Source: JAMQKA01 sp034521835
GTDB lineage: Bacteria; Bacteroidota; Rhodothermia; Balneolales; Balneolaceae
Length of the DNA: 64,000 nt
NCBI GenBank assembly: GCA_034521835.1
Contig: JAXHMA010000010.1
Coordinates: 124,001 to 188,000, forward strand
Reading direction: 5' to 3'
Shown: positions 19,238 through 29,981 of the stretch, in pieces
Position numbering within the stretch: the stretch's first letter is position 1
Layout: each line of letters begins with the position of its first letter
Position numbers and translations under genes: made by a program
Notes under the pieces: model-generated
The model's database searches: none
What the model was told of the DNA's origin: nothing
The model's input: only the letters and a program-made list of their open reading frames with translations

Positions 19238-19335
19238 TTAGATTGCTGAATTTCCTGCGAAGGAAAGGCTGACTACCATCAGCCTGTCCGCGCCCATTTT
19301 AAGCGGACTTAGTTCTACACTTAGATTGCTAAATT
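19238..19335 (+). repeat. Direct 15-bp repeats flanking two hairpins, 3' of ftsZ
   Basis: TTAGATTGCTGAATT (19238-19252) recurs as TTAGATTGCTAAATT (19321-19335), differing at one position. The 68 nt between them hold two adjacent perfect stem-loops: AGGCTGA/TCAGCCT (19266-19272 with 19279-19285) and GTCCGC/GCGGAC (19286-19291 with 19303-19308). It looks like a small structured element in the ftsZ 3' untranslated region. Its role is unknown. Confidence 0.45.
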
Positions 19336-19338
19336 AAG

Positions 19339-19370
19339 AAGGAGTCCTTTGAACGGGACTCCTTTTTTTA
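19339..19370 (+). terminator. Rho-independent terminator after ftsZ
   Basis: AAGGAGTCC (19339-19347) pairs with GGACTCCTT (19356-19364) around an 8-nt loop and runs into seven T residues. It marks the end of the dcw transcript. Confidence 0.85.
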
Positions 19371-19416
19371 TAAAAATACTAACTCCCCAGATAGAGCAAC
19401 CAGAAATAGGCCAACA

Positions 19417-21071
19417 CTAACAGGCCTTACGCTTGGATGTCTGCTTAAGCTTCACTTCGGGTGATTCGGCAGGCAACTGAAGATTGAACCCGGTTTTATG
19501 GGACTCGTCGATCTTAAACTCTCCCTGTAACTGGCGGGTAAGGGTCAGTATTAACTTCATTCCCAATGTATTTTGTTTCGAGGGGTCAAAACCTTCCGGC
19601 AATCCCACGCCGTTATCACGTACAGCAAGCAATATTTGGGTTTCATTTTTTTTGATCTCCACAAAAATCGTCCCGCTGTTGTATCCTTCAAAACCATGAG
19701 TGTAAGCATTTACCAGCAATTCATTAAGAATCAAGGCCAGTGGTACGGCACGTCCTATTTCCAGGTCAATATCGTCCGAGTTAATCTGCACGTCGATCGT
19801 GCAACCATTCACCCTGTAGGACTGGCTTAGCCGATTGGAGAGTTTTAGACAATACTGTTTAAGACTTACAAAATCGATCGCCTCGGTTTGGTACATCGTC
19901 TCATAAACGAGGGCGAGCGAACGGAGCCGGGCGTGAGAATCCTTAATCATCCTTTCCACTGATCGTCTTTCCCCCGTTTTCAGCTGTAGCTCCAGCAGGG
20001 CCAACACCATGGTCAAATTATCTTTAACCCGGTGGTTTACTTGTTTCAATAGCCGATCACGTTGATTCAGAGCCTCCCTAAGCGAGGCTTCTTTTTCCTT
20101 CAGCTGCTGCGTTTTCTCCTCCACTTTTTCGCTCAAATTATGATTCCAAGTTCCTACAAGATAAATGCCACCCAGTCCCGTAGCCAGAACCAGACCGATC
20201 GATATCCAGGTGATAATTTGAAAAGAACCGGTTACCTTGAAAAAATTCTCTTCAATCTGTGTGGGAAGTGTAGCCAACTCCTGCTGGATGCCCATTAAGC
20301 CCAGCACGTTGGCACCGGTGATGAAGATCGTCAGTACTACAGATACGCTAATAATTGCTGTATATATCCATTTGAGATTTACATGAGGCTCGGGAATCTC
20401 AAAAAATTGGGCTTTGGTGCGCTCGATGGCCGGTGTAAAGAGATATAGCAGGGGGCCAACCAAAATAATTGACTGCAGGAAGGTACCGGTCCACCACCCT
20501 TTCCAGATCGTGATGGTTTGTGCAGCAGAAAGATCGTGATACAAGCTCCACACAAACGAGCCCAGTGAGCTGGCAATTGCGGCCACAAATGCTACAGACG
20601 TAAAGAAAGCGATGCGCTTAAGATTATTGGGCCTTGGACTGGCCGAGAGACTGTAATAACACAGAGCAAATATAGCCAGACCGAGGATAAAGGCAGCCCC
20701 AAATAAAAGTGCCCATAACACCGACATCTTGGAAAAATGTGCAATCAGGAAAGCGGAAAGAAATACGGGGATGAATCCCCATTCAAATCCCACCCAGAAC
20801 ATTAATAACGTACCAAACAGCAAAGGTGGATAGAGCAGAAAAAGGAGTAGAGCGTCTGGTCTGCTTCTCCCATTATTGCTTTGCCGGGAGACAGTAAGCC
20901 AACCGAAGTGACGCTCACACCAATAGTCACTACCCATAAGACGATTAACACCTGAACTCGACCCGCCGAAATCGAATATTTCTGTAATAGAAAATCAAGT
21001 GGAATCGGTTTCCACCTTTCTGATATTGTACTCTCTTGTGTGTTTTGCTGCTCACACTTAGCCATAATCAA
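19417..21071 (-). CDS. Membrane-bound HisKA_2 histidine kinase, one frameshift
   Basis: This kinase has ~551 residues. The N-terminal third is an integral-membrane sensor of about eight spans resembling MASE1 (LLFLLYPPLLFGTLLMFWVG, then VFLSAFLIAHF). A further span (~residues 245-265) and a coiled-coil linker (VEEKTQQLKEKEASLREAL) lead to a HisKA_2 domain with QVNHRVKDNL carrying the phospho-histidine. The HATPase domain follows, with LNELLVNAYTHGF, DNGVGLPEGF and NTLGMKL. The start (ATG 21065 or the TTG-type codon at 21071) and the first ~75 residues are in another frame, with the shift near 20850. It has the same kinase module as the protein at 1972-3159. No response regulator is adjacent. 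Confidence 0.8.
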
Positions 21072-21338
21072 TTTGTATTTACTTGTAGATGATATCTTTA
21101 TTAATCCATAATATTAAAATTTTTTAATCTATTACAAAGAACTTTCCTTCCCTTTTGGAAAAAATTACAAATTTATGCCCCACAGTTTGACTTCACGGGC
21201 TAACTAATACCAGCGTAGAAAGATCTAATTTTACAAATTTGCTTCAATTTTTTGGAGGGGCCTTACATCAGAAGAATTTGAATTATTTTCACAAATAAGT
21301 ACAGCAGCATAAGGTGGGAGTGAATATTTGGATCGAAG

Positions 21339-22154
21339 CTAAAATACATCCGTGAGCAGCCGGATTACGATAACGAGTGCCAACACAGCGAAGCCATACT
21401 GCAGGTATGTCCGATCTATTTTGAGGTTGATAAATGCGCCAGCAAAGCCTCCAATCAGTCCACCGATGGAGAGTGGTAAGGCAGCTCCAAAATCGACCAC
21501 GCCAATTGCATATCCAGAAATGGAAGGGCCACTGGATGCATAAAAAGCCAATTGCCCCCACCCGGAGAGTGAAATAAAGACAATAGCTAGCGAAGAGATG
21601 CTTACTACTTTTTGGAATGGCAGCCTGTAGAACAGGTTCATTATCGGTACCATAACACCACCGCCGCCTATACCGCCCAGGGCCGCAACAAATCCCCCCG
21701 CTCCACCTGTCACGGCGGAATGTCCCAACGATATTTCATTTTCTTCTCCGGTACTTTCTGCCGAAGATTGTCTGCCACGGCGGATAAACATATAGGCCAC
21801 ATAGAAAAAAAGGAGACTAAAGAATACCGCAAATACTTCTTCCGTGTAGAAGCTGGAAGTAGCCACTTGCTTGCCAACCCAAACACCAACTGCCCCCAAC
21901 AGGCCAACCTGAATACCTTCTCTCCCAAAAAAATTACGCTGCCTGAATTGCCGGATAGAACTACCGGTTGCGGCTATAAATGTACAAAATAGCGAGCTAC
22001 CGATCGTCCACAATACAGGTTGCTGAATGCCTGCCTCATTAAATATCAAGAACAAAATAGGAGTAAACAGCACCCCACCACCAATACCAAACACCCCTGC
22101 AAGAACACCGGCTACCAACCCCATTCCCAATAAGATTAAAAAAGAGAATTCCAT
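21339..22154 (-). CDS. TSUP-family (TauE/SafE) membrane transporter
   Basis: The intact 271-residue product belongs to the sulfite exporter TauE/SafE family. It has about eight membrane spans in two repeats, each opening with a glycine-rich motif: GVLAGVFGIGGGVLFTPIL near residue 15 and GGFVAALGGIGGGGVMVPIM near residue 150. Family members move sulfite, sulfonates or related organosulfur anions across the inner membrane, but the substrate cannot be read from the sequence. The neighbours (a sensor kinase and a PhzF protein) give no pathway hint. Confidence 0.88.
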   Translation of the reverse strand: MEFSFLILLGMGLVAGVLAGVFGIGGGVLFTPILFLIFNEAGIQQPVLWTIGSSLFCTFIAATGSSIRQFRQRNFFGREGIQVGLLGAVGVWVGKQVATSSFYTEEVFAVFFSLLFFYVAYMFIRRGRQSSAESTGEENEISLGHSAVTGGAGGFVAALGGIGGGGVMVPIMNLFYRLPFQKVVSISSLAIVFISLSGWGQLAFYASSGPSISGYAIGVVDFGAALPLSIGGLIGGFAGAFINLKIDRTYLQYGFAVLALVIVIRLLTDVF

Positions 22155-22301
22155 GTATGATAGTTATTCAGTTAAGAGTTATCAGAGGCAGTTCTTAATA
22201 TGATAAAAATGGCCAGTAGTAAAATTTCGTATTACGTGTTTGAATAGGTTATGCGGGAAAATCCCTTTGTCAGCCAAACAGGAACCACAAATTTTACTCC
22301 A

Positions 22302-23093
22302 CTATTCGACTATTGTAATAGTCCCGGTTAAGTAGGTTTGAGTTTTACCAGCCAACTCCACCCGATCTCCATTCAGGGTGCAATGAACAGATCCACCCCG
22401 CTTTGAGATCTGTCGGGCACTCAGTTCACGCTTTTTAAGTTTTTCGGCCCAGAATGGAGCCAACGTTGTATGGGCAGAACCGGTTACGGGATCTTCATTA
22501 ATGCCCACGGCCGGTGCAAAAAATCGTGAGACAAAATCCACGTCTTTTGCTTCGCTGGCTGCAGTTACTATGATGCCCCTGGAATCGAGTTCTTTCAGTC
22601 TCAAAAACTCGGGCTGTAGTTTGCGAACGTGCTCTTCACTTTCCACCAGAAACAGGTAATCCATTGACTTGTAGGATTCTAGCGGCTGGGCGCCGAGTGC
22701 CTGTTCAATTCCCTCTGGTGGCGAAACCTCTTTGGCAGGATTGGCGGGAAAGTCCATCACCAGATAGTCGCCTTCTTTCTTTACGGTCAATTCACCGCTT
22801 TTCGTATTAAAACGGATGCTTTCACGATCATGTGCCAGGTATTTAAATAATACGTACGCCGATGCCAACGTGGCGTGACCGCACAAGTCGACCTCTGCCT
22901 CAGGCGTAAACCAGCGCAGACCATAGTGTCCATTTTCTTCAACAAAAAATGCAGTTTCAGAGAGATTATTTTCCATCGCAATTCGTTGCATATTTTCATC
23001 AGATAGCCAGCGATGCAATGGGCAAACAGCGGCGGGATTTCCTTCAAAAATGCGACTTGCGAAAGCATCTACCTGGTACAGATCAATTTTCAT
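22302..23093 (-). CDS. PhzF-family isomerase/epimerase
   Basis: The intact 263-residue product is a PhzF-like protein with the diaminopimelate-epimerase fold. It begins with QVDAFASRIFEGNPAAVCPL and has the catalytic glutamate in NNLSETAFF (~residue 46). The two signature loops are VDLCGHATLASAYVLF and NEDPVTGSAHTTLAPFW. True PhzF acts in phenazine synthesis, but no phenazine genes are present, so this is one of the many family members of unknown substrate. It is transcribed towards the TSUP gene with a 147-nt gap. Confidence 0.88.
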   Translation of the reverse strand: MKIDLYQVDAFASRIFEGNPAAVCPLHRWLSDENMQRIAMENNLSETAFFVEENGHYGLRWFTPEAEVDLCGHATLASAYVLFKYLAHDRESIRFNTKSGELTVKKEGDYLVMDFPANPAKEVSPPEGIEQALGAQPLESYKSMDYLFLVESEEHVRKLQPEFLRLKELDSRGIIVTAASEAKDVDFVSRFFAPAVGINEDPVTGSAHTTLAPFWAEKLKKRELSARQISKRGGSVHCTLNGDRVELAGKTQTYLTGTITIVE

Positions 23094-23288
23094 CCTACAA
23101 TTATTTGTTAGCGTTGGCAGGCATGAATTACAAAATATTTCACTGAATTCAAATTCAGTGATTCCGCTTAAAGAAGGTTATATTTGCAGCAAATTCGAAA
23201 TCAAACTATTTCCTTTTTCAAACAGCTTGCTGGATTGTTCCAGACATTTCGAATTTCAGTAATCAGTGCCTTTTACTTCAATATTTAT

Positions 23289-25697
23289 ATGCAATTACAC
23301 CCCACACATCTTTCAGAAAAACTAGGATTTGAAACCATTCGCAGCGAGGCGATCGATCGCACGCGTTCGGTTATGGGAAAGGAACACCTGCAGCGCAATC
23401 AACCCTCCTCACAGCCTGAAAGGGTGAAAAAAAAGCTGCATAAGACCAAGGAGATGATGGACCTGCTGCAGAATGATGCCGCCTTTCCGCTCGACCATCT
23501 TCACGATATACGGGAATATCTTTCGCGGGCCAAGCCGGAAGGCAGCCTGCTTTCTGCCGAGGCTTTTATCGAAATTCTGCAGCTGAGCTCTACTGCGCGC
23601 CGCGTTAAGTCATTTTTGGAGGATCGGGCCGATCATTATCCGGAATTGAATGATTTGGCAGTGGAGCTCATCCCCCTCAAGGATCTGGAGGAGGAGATCA
23701 AGGGAATCATCTCGGAGCAGGGAGCAGTAAAGGATAACGCCAGCAGCGAACTGCAATCGATTCGCTCGCGGCTGGGCAAGCGGCAGCACGACCTGCGAAG
23801 TACCATCAACAAGGCGATGAGCCGTGCTACAAAGCAGGGTATGGCCTCCGATGAGGGACCCACACTTCGCAACGGGCGCATGGTGATCCCGATCCAGGCG
23901 GAATACAAGCGCAAGATGCAGGGTTTTGTCCATGATGTCTCCTCCAGTGGCCAGACGGTGTATCTGGAGCCGGTGGAAGCACTGAACATCAACAACGAAA
24001 TTCGGCAGCTGGAATCGGAAGAGCGGAGGGAAGTAGAACGCGTACTGAAACAGCTGACCAACCATATCCGCAGCAACAGGGAATACTTGGCGCAGAATGT
24101 GGAAACCCTCGGGCGTATCGATATGATTGCGGCCAGAGCACAGCTCAGCACCGATCTTGACGCCTTTGTGCCCGTGCTTTCCGACGGAAAATATATTCGT
24201 CTTAAGGAGGCCTATAATCCGATCCTTCTACTTAAAAACCGCTCGCTGCCGAATGAGAAACGGGAAGAGGTTATCCCCCTGAATATGGAGCTCGAAGAAC
24301 GGGAGCGCTGCCTGATGATTACTGGTCCCATACGCGGGCGGCAAGTCTGTAGCTATAAAAACGGTTGGACTTTGCGCACTAATGATGCAGTCTGGCTTTG
24401 CAATTCCCGCTAAAGACACCTCCGAGATGCCGGTATTTACGCATCTTTTTGTGGACATGGGGGATGACCAGTCGATTGAGAATGATCTTAGTACGTTTTC
24501 CAGCCGCCTGCAGTGGATGAAATCGGTGATGAATGATGCCGACGATCGCAGCCTCGTGCTGATTGATGAGGCGGGAGCAGGCACCGATCCGGATGAAGGT
24601 GGAGCGCTCTACCAGTCGCTTATTGAACACCTGATCAGCCGTGAGGCCCTCTCGCTGGTGACGACCCACCACGGTTCGCTCAAGGTGTTTGCACACGAGC
24701 ATCAACAGGCCGTCAACGGCTCAATGGAATTTGACCAGGCGACCCTCTCTCCCACCTATCGTTTCAAAAAAGGAGTGCCCGGCAGCAGCTATGCGTTTGA
24801 GATTGCCCAGCGGATGAATCTCAGTCCCAAACTGCTTGTGCGAGCCCGACAGATCACCGGATCGTCGAAACAGAATATGGAATCGCTGATTAACGAGCTG
24901 GAGTCTAAAACCCAGGAGGCGGAAACACTAAAAGAGGATTATGACCGCCTGAAAAAAAGATGGAAAATGAGCGCCAGAAGTATGAGGACAAGAGACGCTC
25001 ACTTGAGAAAGAAAAAGATCAGATCCGGGAGAAGGCGTTGAAGCAGGCTGAGGAGATTATGCAGTCGGCCAACCGGCGTATTGAACAAGCCGTGGAGAAG
25101 ATTGTGGAAGAGGGGAAAAAAGATAAACAGGTCATAAAAAAAGCGCGGAAGGAGGTCTCTGAGCAGAAAGAAGAGATTGAGGAGGAGCTTGAAAATATGG
25201 AGGAGCGCCAAAAACAGGATAAGCGTCAGCAGCTATCGGATGAAGACCCAGAAGAGGGTGATATCGTCCGCCTTATTGACTCCAATACCAACGGGGAGCT
25301 GGTGCAGGTTACCGGCAACCAAGCTGTGGTTCAGGCCGGCGGACTGCGCCTCAAAACGAAATACAATAACCTGGTGAAGGTTGAGAATGCCAGCAAGAAA
25401 AAGGCTTCCAAGAATCGCATAAAGGTCAATATTCCGCGCAGTGCACGCCCCGGCCCCACCAAGCCGTCGATTGAAATTCGGGGCATGCGTGGTGAGGAAG
25501 CGATGAGAGAGATTGAGCGATACCTGGATAACGCTATTGCTTCTGGCCTTCGTGAAGTGGAAATCATCCACGGCAAAGGGGAAGGAATTCTCAAAAGCCT
25601 GGTGCACGACTACCTGCGTAATAGAGACGAAGTGAATAGTTTTTCCCTGGCTCCTGCCGATCGCGGTGGAGCGGGAGTAACGCTGGTACGTCTATAG
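23289..25697 (+). CDS. mutS2: Endonuclease MutS2, two frameshifts
   Basis: MutS2 is a MutS-related ATPase with a C-terminal Smr nuclease domain, known for suppressing recombination or rescuing collided ribosomes. ATG 23289 opens the clamp and lever region (LHPTHLSEKLGFETIRSEAI, NGRMVIPIQAEYKRKMQGFV, HDVSSSGQTVYLEP). A one-base insertion at ~24330 falls inside the Walker A loop (GP-AGGKS). The next frame holds Walker B LVLIDEAGAGTDPDEG and THHGSLK. A second shift occurs at the A7 run 24952-24958. The last frame holds the coiled coil, a KOW-like region and the Smr domain (IEIRGMRGEEAM, EIIHGKGEGILKSLV). Combined length ~800 residues is typical. The breaks look like assembly errors. Confidence 0.88.
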
Positions 25698-25977
25698 AGA
25701 TAATTTTATCAGCTTGTTTCAAGTGTTCTGCTATTCACGACAGCGATTCTACTGGATTCGAAGGGAAACTATTTCAAACTTAACAGCTGTAAAAATTTTT
25801 TAGCATAAAGTAAAAAACCGGAAGAATTTCTGTTTGACGAGAGGGGATGGCTATTTTTCCATGCAAAGACAGCTGATGAGATCAACCCCGGGGAGTTCAC
25901 AATTCTTCTTAGTCTTTTTGTCTCTATTGCACCGAAACAAGAGGACAGGTCAAATTCGGATAGAATCTCATCTCAAC

Positions 25978-26729
25978 TTAGATTTTAGTTTTGAGCTTCT
26001 CTATCTTTTCAATAATAGATTTCCAGCTACCCTCTGCAATCTCATCTGGCTCGATTTCATGATCTTCGTTAAGCTTTTCGGCCACGGCATTATCGCCAGC
26101 GATGACTTTAGCATGGGTTGAGGTTAACTCCGGGAAGGCGGCCTGTGTGCGGTTCACCGATCGCCGGGAGTGATAGACAATGAGATCTATCTCTGTTTCT
26201 GCAGCTGCGCTTTATAGGTTTCCAGCTCTTCGGCAGATGGACCCTGAAGCTCGTAGAAAATGCGTTCCTGCACATCAATATCCAGTTCACTGAGCAGCCC
26301 GGGAATTTCATCATTTTTGTGACTGCCACAGGGATAAAACACCGTGCCCAGGCGACGTAGCCGCATTAAAAACTCCAGCATTTTAATCGGTTCCTCACTT
26401 CCAGGGTAGATCGCCGGAACGCCCTGCTCCTCCAGATAGATGGCGGTACGTTCTTGCGCGGCCAGGTTTACCCGATCGATTACCTGTTTCAGCAGATTCT
26501 GCTCCTTTGCGTACTTCATGAAAAATTTGGCATTCCGCTTGTGCCCATAAATAATATTTTCGGAGGATTCGAGCAGTTCCACCAGGTCTTCCTCATCAGG
26601 CTCGGAGGAAACATATTTTTCTAGCGGCAGGTGGAGAAGCCTTATATTCTTTTTTTCCACCCAATTCAGTAGAACTTCAGCATCTTCCAAGGCTGATGTA
26701 AGCAGAATAGTTGGTTCGGTTGCAGCCAT
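25978..26729 (-). CDS. HemD-like protein (uroporphyrinogen-III synthase family), one frameshift
   Basis: The frame from ATG 26729 reads 180 residues to a stop at 26187. A one-base shift near 26187-26200 continues it (DLIVYHSRRSVNRTQAAFPEL onward) to TAA at 25978, for ~250 residues, the normal HemD length. The two-domain HemD pattern is visible: ILLTSALEDAEVLLNWVEKK with HLPLEKYV, later VFYPCGSHKNDEIPGLL and IFYELQGPSAEELE, then the tail IAEGSWKSIIEKIEKL. A more typical HemD is encoded in the heme operon at 51445-52175. This copy is more divergent and lies 20 nt downstream of an outer-membrane-protein gene, so its substrate may differ. Confidence 0.6.
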
Positions 26730-26748
26730 TTTCGGAGGTGGTTATTGC

Positions 26749-27914
26749 TTAAAAAGTGTATCCAATTCCTACATAAATGCGCGGCATATCATCAGAGATA
26801 CCCAGTTCTCCGCGCAAAATAAAATCAGGGCTGAACAAGGATATAGCAGTACCAATACCGACCGTCTGCTTATATCTGGAGGTTAGATCTGCCCAGTCAT
26901 CCCGCTCGGTAAATACGCGTCCCAAGTCCGTAAAAAGGTGTGCTCCCAGCTTGATCGCATACTGCGGGTAATTTAGTAGCCATTTCCGGGCTTCCAGAGA
27001 ATACGCTATTGATGAATTACCCATAAAACGATTGAGCGGATAGCCCCGCAGTGTTGTATTATTTCCAAGTGCTGAAAGCTCCCAGTAGGGCACGTCGCCG
27101 GTAGTGTGGCGCAGTTGCAATCGATTGGCGATCGTCACCCAGTTAAACAGACGAAAATACTGGCGAAAATCGGCTTCAATAGCAGTCATCCCAAATTTGC
27201 TAAACAGGAATTCAGGGGCTGCCCTCAACTGAAATTTAATTCGATTACCCGAGGTGGGATCAAATTCACTGTTCCTGTTTTCCCATAATAATCCAGCACT
27301 CAGGGTATTAATCCAGCCGCCGTCGATACCACGGGGACTTTCCAGGTTAAATTCGGGATTGTGGTTTCCTAACGCTGGGATTTTCATATTTGATACCTGC
27401 ACCAAACAGCAGATCCAGCTGCTGGCTTTTGCGCCGATTTTCATAAAGCGGCAAGCGACCTTCGTAGGCGACATCTATTTTTTTGATTCGAAAAAATAGT
27501 ATTCCTCATCATACAGCTCATCATCAAAAGTCGTGGAGTTTCCGATTCCAAAAAAATAGTCGTGGGTAAAACGATAGGCATACACCGTGGCCGTGCTGCG
27601 GATGTTGGAGTTGAAGCTCTCGGTCTGATCATATTCAAACTCAAAACTGAACATCCCTTTTGTAGAGGCGATGGCGGTAGATTTGATGTAGTTATTAAAC
27701 GGCCTTACCCCCCGCTGTAATCGATGCGGCTGTAGAGTCCTCCGAACACAAATCCGACGTCAGAGTCGTAGGCCAGGGCGGGAAAAATGCTCGACTGAAC
27801 GGAGTCGGCACCCACGGCGCCGGTTCTCATCTGGGCTTGGGATAGCTGGCAGGTCAAGATGAGCAAAAACAAGCAGCCCCATCCAGCGGCCAGGTATTTT
27901 AACAACCGGCTCAA
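26749..27914 (-). CDS. Omp85/surface-antigen-like outer-membrane barrel, several frameshifts
   Basis: The start at 27914 encodes a signal peptide (LAAGWGCLFLLILTCQLSQA). Four frames must be joined, with breaks near 27710, 27485 and 27385. The resulting ~388 residues are rich in alternating beta strands. The last part matches the Omp85/D15 barrel: LSALGNNTTLRGYPLNRFMG resembles the conserved RGY loop, LGAHLFTDLGRVF follows, and the protein ends in GIGYTF with a C-terminal aromatic. No POTRA repeats are present, so it is a short BamA/TamA-like barrel. It overlaps the AhpD-like gene by 4 nt and precedes the HemD-like gene by 20 nt, suggesting one transcript. Confidence 0.7.
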
Positions 27915-28279
27915 TTCAGGCTCCCCTCTTCTTCCAGAAGTTCCAGCGTTCGGGTAGCGTGGCGCAGGTGGGGTATCACAATGCTTCCGCCCACCGTCAG
28001 GGCTACATGCATGGCGTCTACAATTTCATCTTTACTGAAGCCCGTTTTAGCGCATTGCTCCAGGTGATAGTCGATGCAGTCGTTACAGCGCAACACCATG
28101 GATGCCACCAATCCCAGCAGCTCTTTTGTTTGGGCGGGGAGTGCTCCTTCACGAAAGGTGTTGGTATCCATATTAAAAAAGCGCTTGATCCCGAGATGAT
28201 CCAGGTTCATCACTTTTTCATTTAAATCGGTCCTGTTGGTGCGAAATTTTTCTAGCCTGTTCTGTTTTTCTTTGCTCAT
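27911..28279 (-). CDS. Carboxymuconolactone decarboxylase / AhpD-like protein
   Basis: The intact 122-residue product is a small all-helical CMD-family protein. The redox motif CNDC (in MVLRCNDCIDYHLEQCAKTG) followed by a histidine is the AhpD-type thiol-disulfide active site. This suggests a peroxidase or disulfide-reductase role rather than a decarboxylase. The helical pair GFSKDEIVDAMHVALTVGG is characteristic. Its stop overlaps the start of the Omp85-like gene (ATGA). It is divergent from the SGNH hydrolase gene across a ~195-nt AT-rich region. Confidence 0.85.
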   Translation of the reverse strand: MSKEKQNRLEKFRTNRTDLNEKVMNLDHLGIKRFFNMDTNTFREGALPAQTKELLGLVASMVLRCNDCIDYHLEQCAKTGFSKDEIVDAMHVALTVGGSIVIPHLRHATRTLELLEEEGSLN

Positions 28280-28474
28280 ATTTATTTACTTGACTCAATA
28301 AAATAAGGCTGACCAAGATACCATATATTCTCCTGAACTTTTAGTACCTTTTTCCCGAAAAACAAAGATGGAAGAACTTATTGAGGATGATTCAAGCCAC
28401 TAATAAAGTTGACTTTGTATCGACAAAAACGTGCGGCTTGTTCGAGGTTTTAAACTAAATTAACAACTGATTAC

Positions 28475-29981
28475 GTGCTTTTAAATAAATCACCGGAACA
28501 TAAACTCGTCGTCATCGGAGACAGCATAAGCCAGGGATTCAACAACGGAGGGGTTTACCGCACAGTACTTGAATTTTCCCTCCTTACTGAGCCGATGTTT
28601 TGAGCCAAAACCTGATTTTGATCAGCCCAGCTTTACGGCCCAGGGTGGCATCCCGCTCAACCTGGAAGTATTGGTTCGAGGGCTTTCTGATGAATTCGGT
28701 GATTCTTTTGAATGGAATGAATACCTGCCGGCCGCGCGACACCTCTATTCAACACTGCGGCGTATCAAGCAGTATTGGGAAAACCACCGGAGTCAAGAAT
28801 TTGATAAACGATCGCTCCCCTATCACAACCAGTCAGTGTGGGGATTTGCAATGAACGACGCCTGGATGGTCACTGAAAAAATAAGCCGTGAATTAATTAA
28901 ACGAGAGCGGGAAACCTACTCAATTTTTAGCGTTTTGCCGGAACATGCCATGTACGTTACGGCTGGTATTGTGCTTAATCCGGGTTCAAAAGAACAGTTT
29001 TCAGGGAACACACAGCTAGATAACGCGCGGTACCTGCAGAAAAATGGAGGCATTGAAAACCTCATTGTCACCACCGGGCATAACAACATTATCGGTGCTA
29101 TTACCGACCTTAAGATCATCTATTCGGAAGAGAATGACCTTGAGGAACCCCCTTCTGAACGCGACTATACAGTGTACCGACCGGAACATTTTGAGAAAGA
29201 ACTCCGCACCCTTGCTGAAAAGGTGAGTAGTATTGGTGCCAAGCGCGTTATTACCCCCACCATTCCATACGTAACTATCCCCCCGGTCATTCGGGGCATC
29301 AATGAAGATCTCTCTCGCGACAGAGGTGGATATTTTGACTATTACACTCGGTTTTGGATTTGGGACAGTGATTTTAATCCTGATAAGCATCCGCATTTTA
29401 CAAAAGACCAGGCGATTGACCTGGATATGACAGTCGACTCCTATAACGAAATTATCCGTGATGTAGCAAAGGAATACGGCTGGATTGTGGTGCCGTTGAA
29501 TCGTTATGTGAGCGCTATTGCCAGCCGGCGCCTGGCTGGAAATATCAAGCTGCCCTTTCCCAAAGATTTTTGCAAGGCAATGGAACAAAATCCTAAAACG
29601 GCTCACCTGGTGGAAGACCCCGACAACCCGAAATTGAGCACAGATTTTATCCGCATAGACCGGGAAACGGGGAAACTATACAAAGGCGGAATTTTCAGCC
29701 TGGACGGTATCCACCCCACAACCATCGGCTATGGACTGATGGCGCATGTCTACTACCAGACGATGGAGGAACATGGAATTGAGTTTCAAAAACCACTTGA
29801 TTGGGATTACATCATCGAACATGATACGCTCGTCACAAATCCGCCGTACCTGCTCACCGAACTGCGACAGCTGCTGCGTTTCCTCTCCCTTGGTCGAAAT
29901 GAGAAGATCACCATGATTGGTAAAAGCGTGCTGGGCCAATTGATGCAACTATTCTCACCCAGAAGCCGCACAAGCGCTTAA
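28475..29981 (+). CDS. SGNH/GDSL-family hydrolase, frameshifted near the N-terminus
   Basis: A GTG at 28475 begins a short frame with block I of SGNH hydrolases (KLVVIGDSISQGFNNGG, catalytic serine in GDS). A shift near 28565 joins it to the main 470-residue frame. The block V aspartate-histidine pair is in LDGIHPTTIGYG (~29700). A likely block III is in TTGHNNIIGAI. At ~500 residues it is longer than simple esterases of this fold. The C-terminal ~70 residues after the catalytic histidine (LLTELRQLLRFLSLG) add helices of unknown role. The substrate (ester, lipid or glycan acyl group) is not deducible. Its stop overlaps that of the convergent TonB receptor gene. Confidence 0.75.

Noticed and set aside
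24920..24990. Programmed ribosomal frameshift at the A7 run in mutS2
   Set aside because: A7 is slippery, but similar breaks occur in dozens of genes without any stimulatory structure. Sequencing error explains all of them more simply.
25834..26121. Plus-strand ORF of 95 codons after mutS2
   Set aside because: It overlaps the C-terminal part of the minus-strand HemD-like gene, has no family signature and no good ribosome site.
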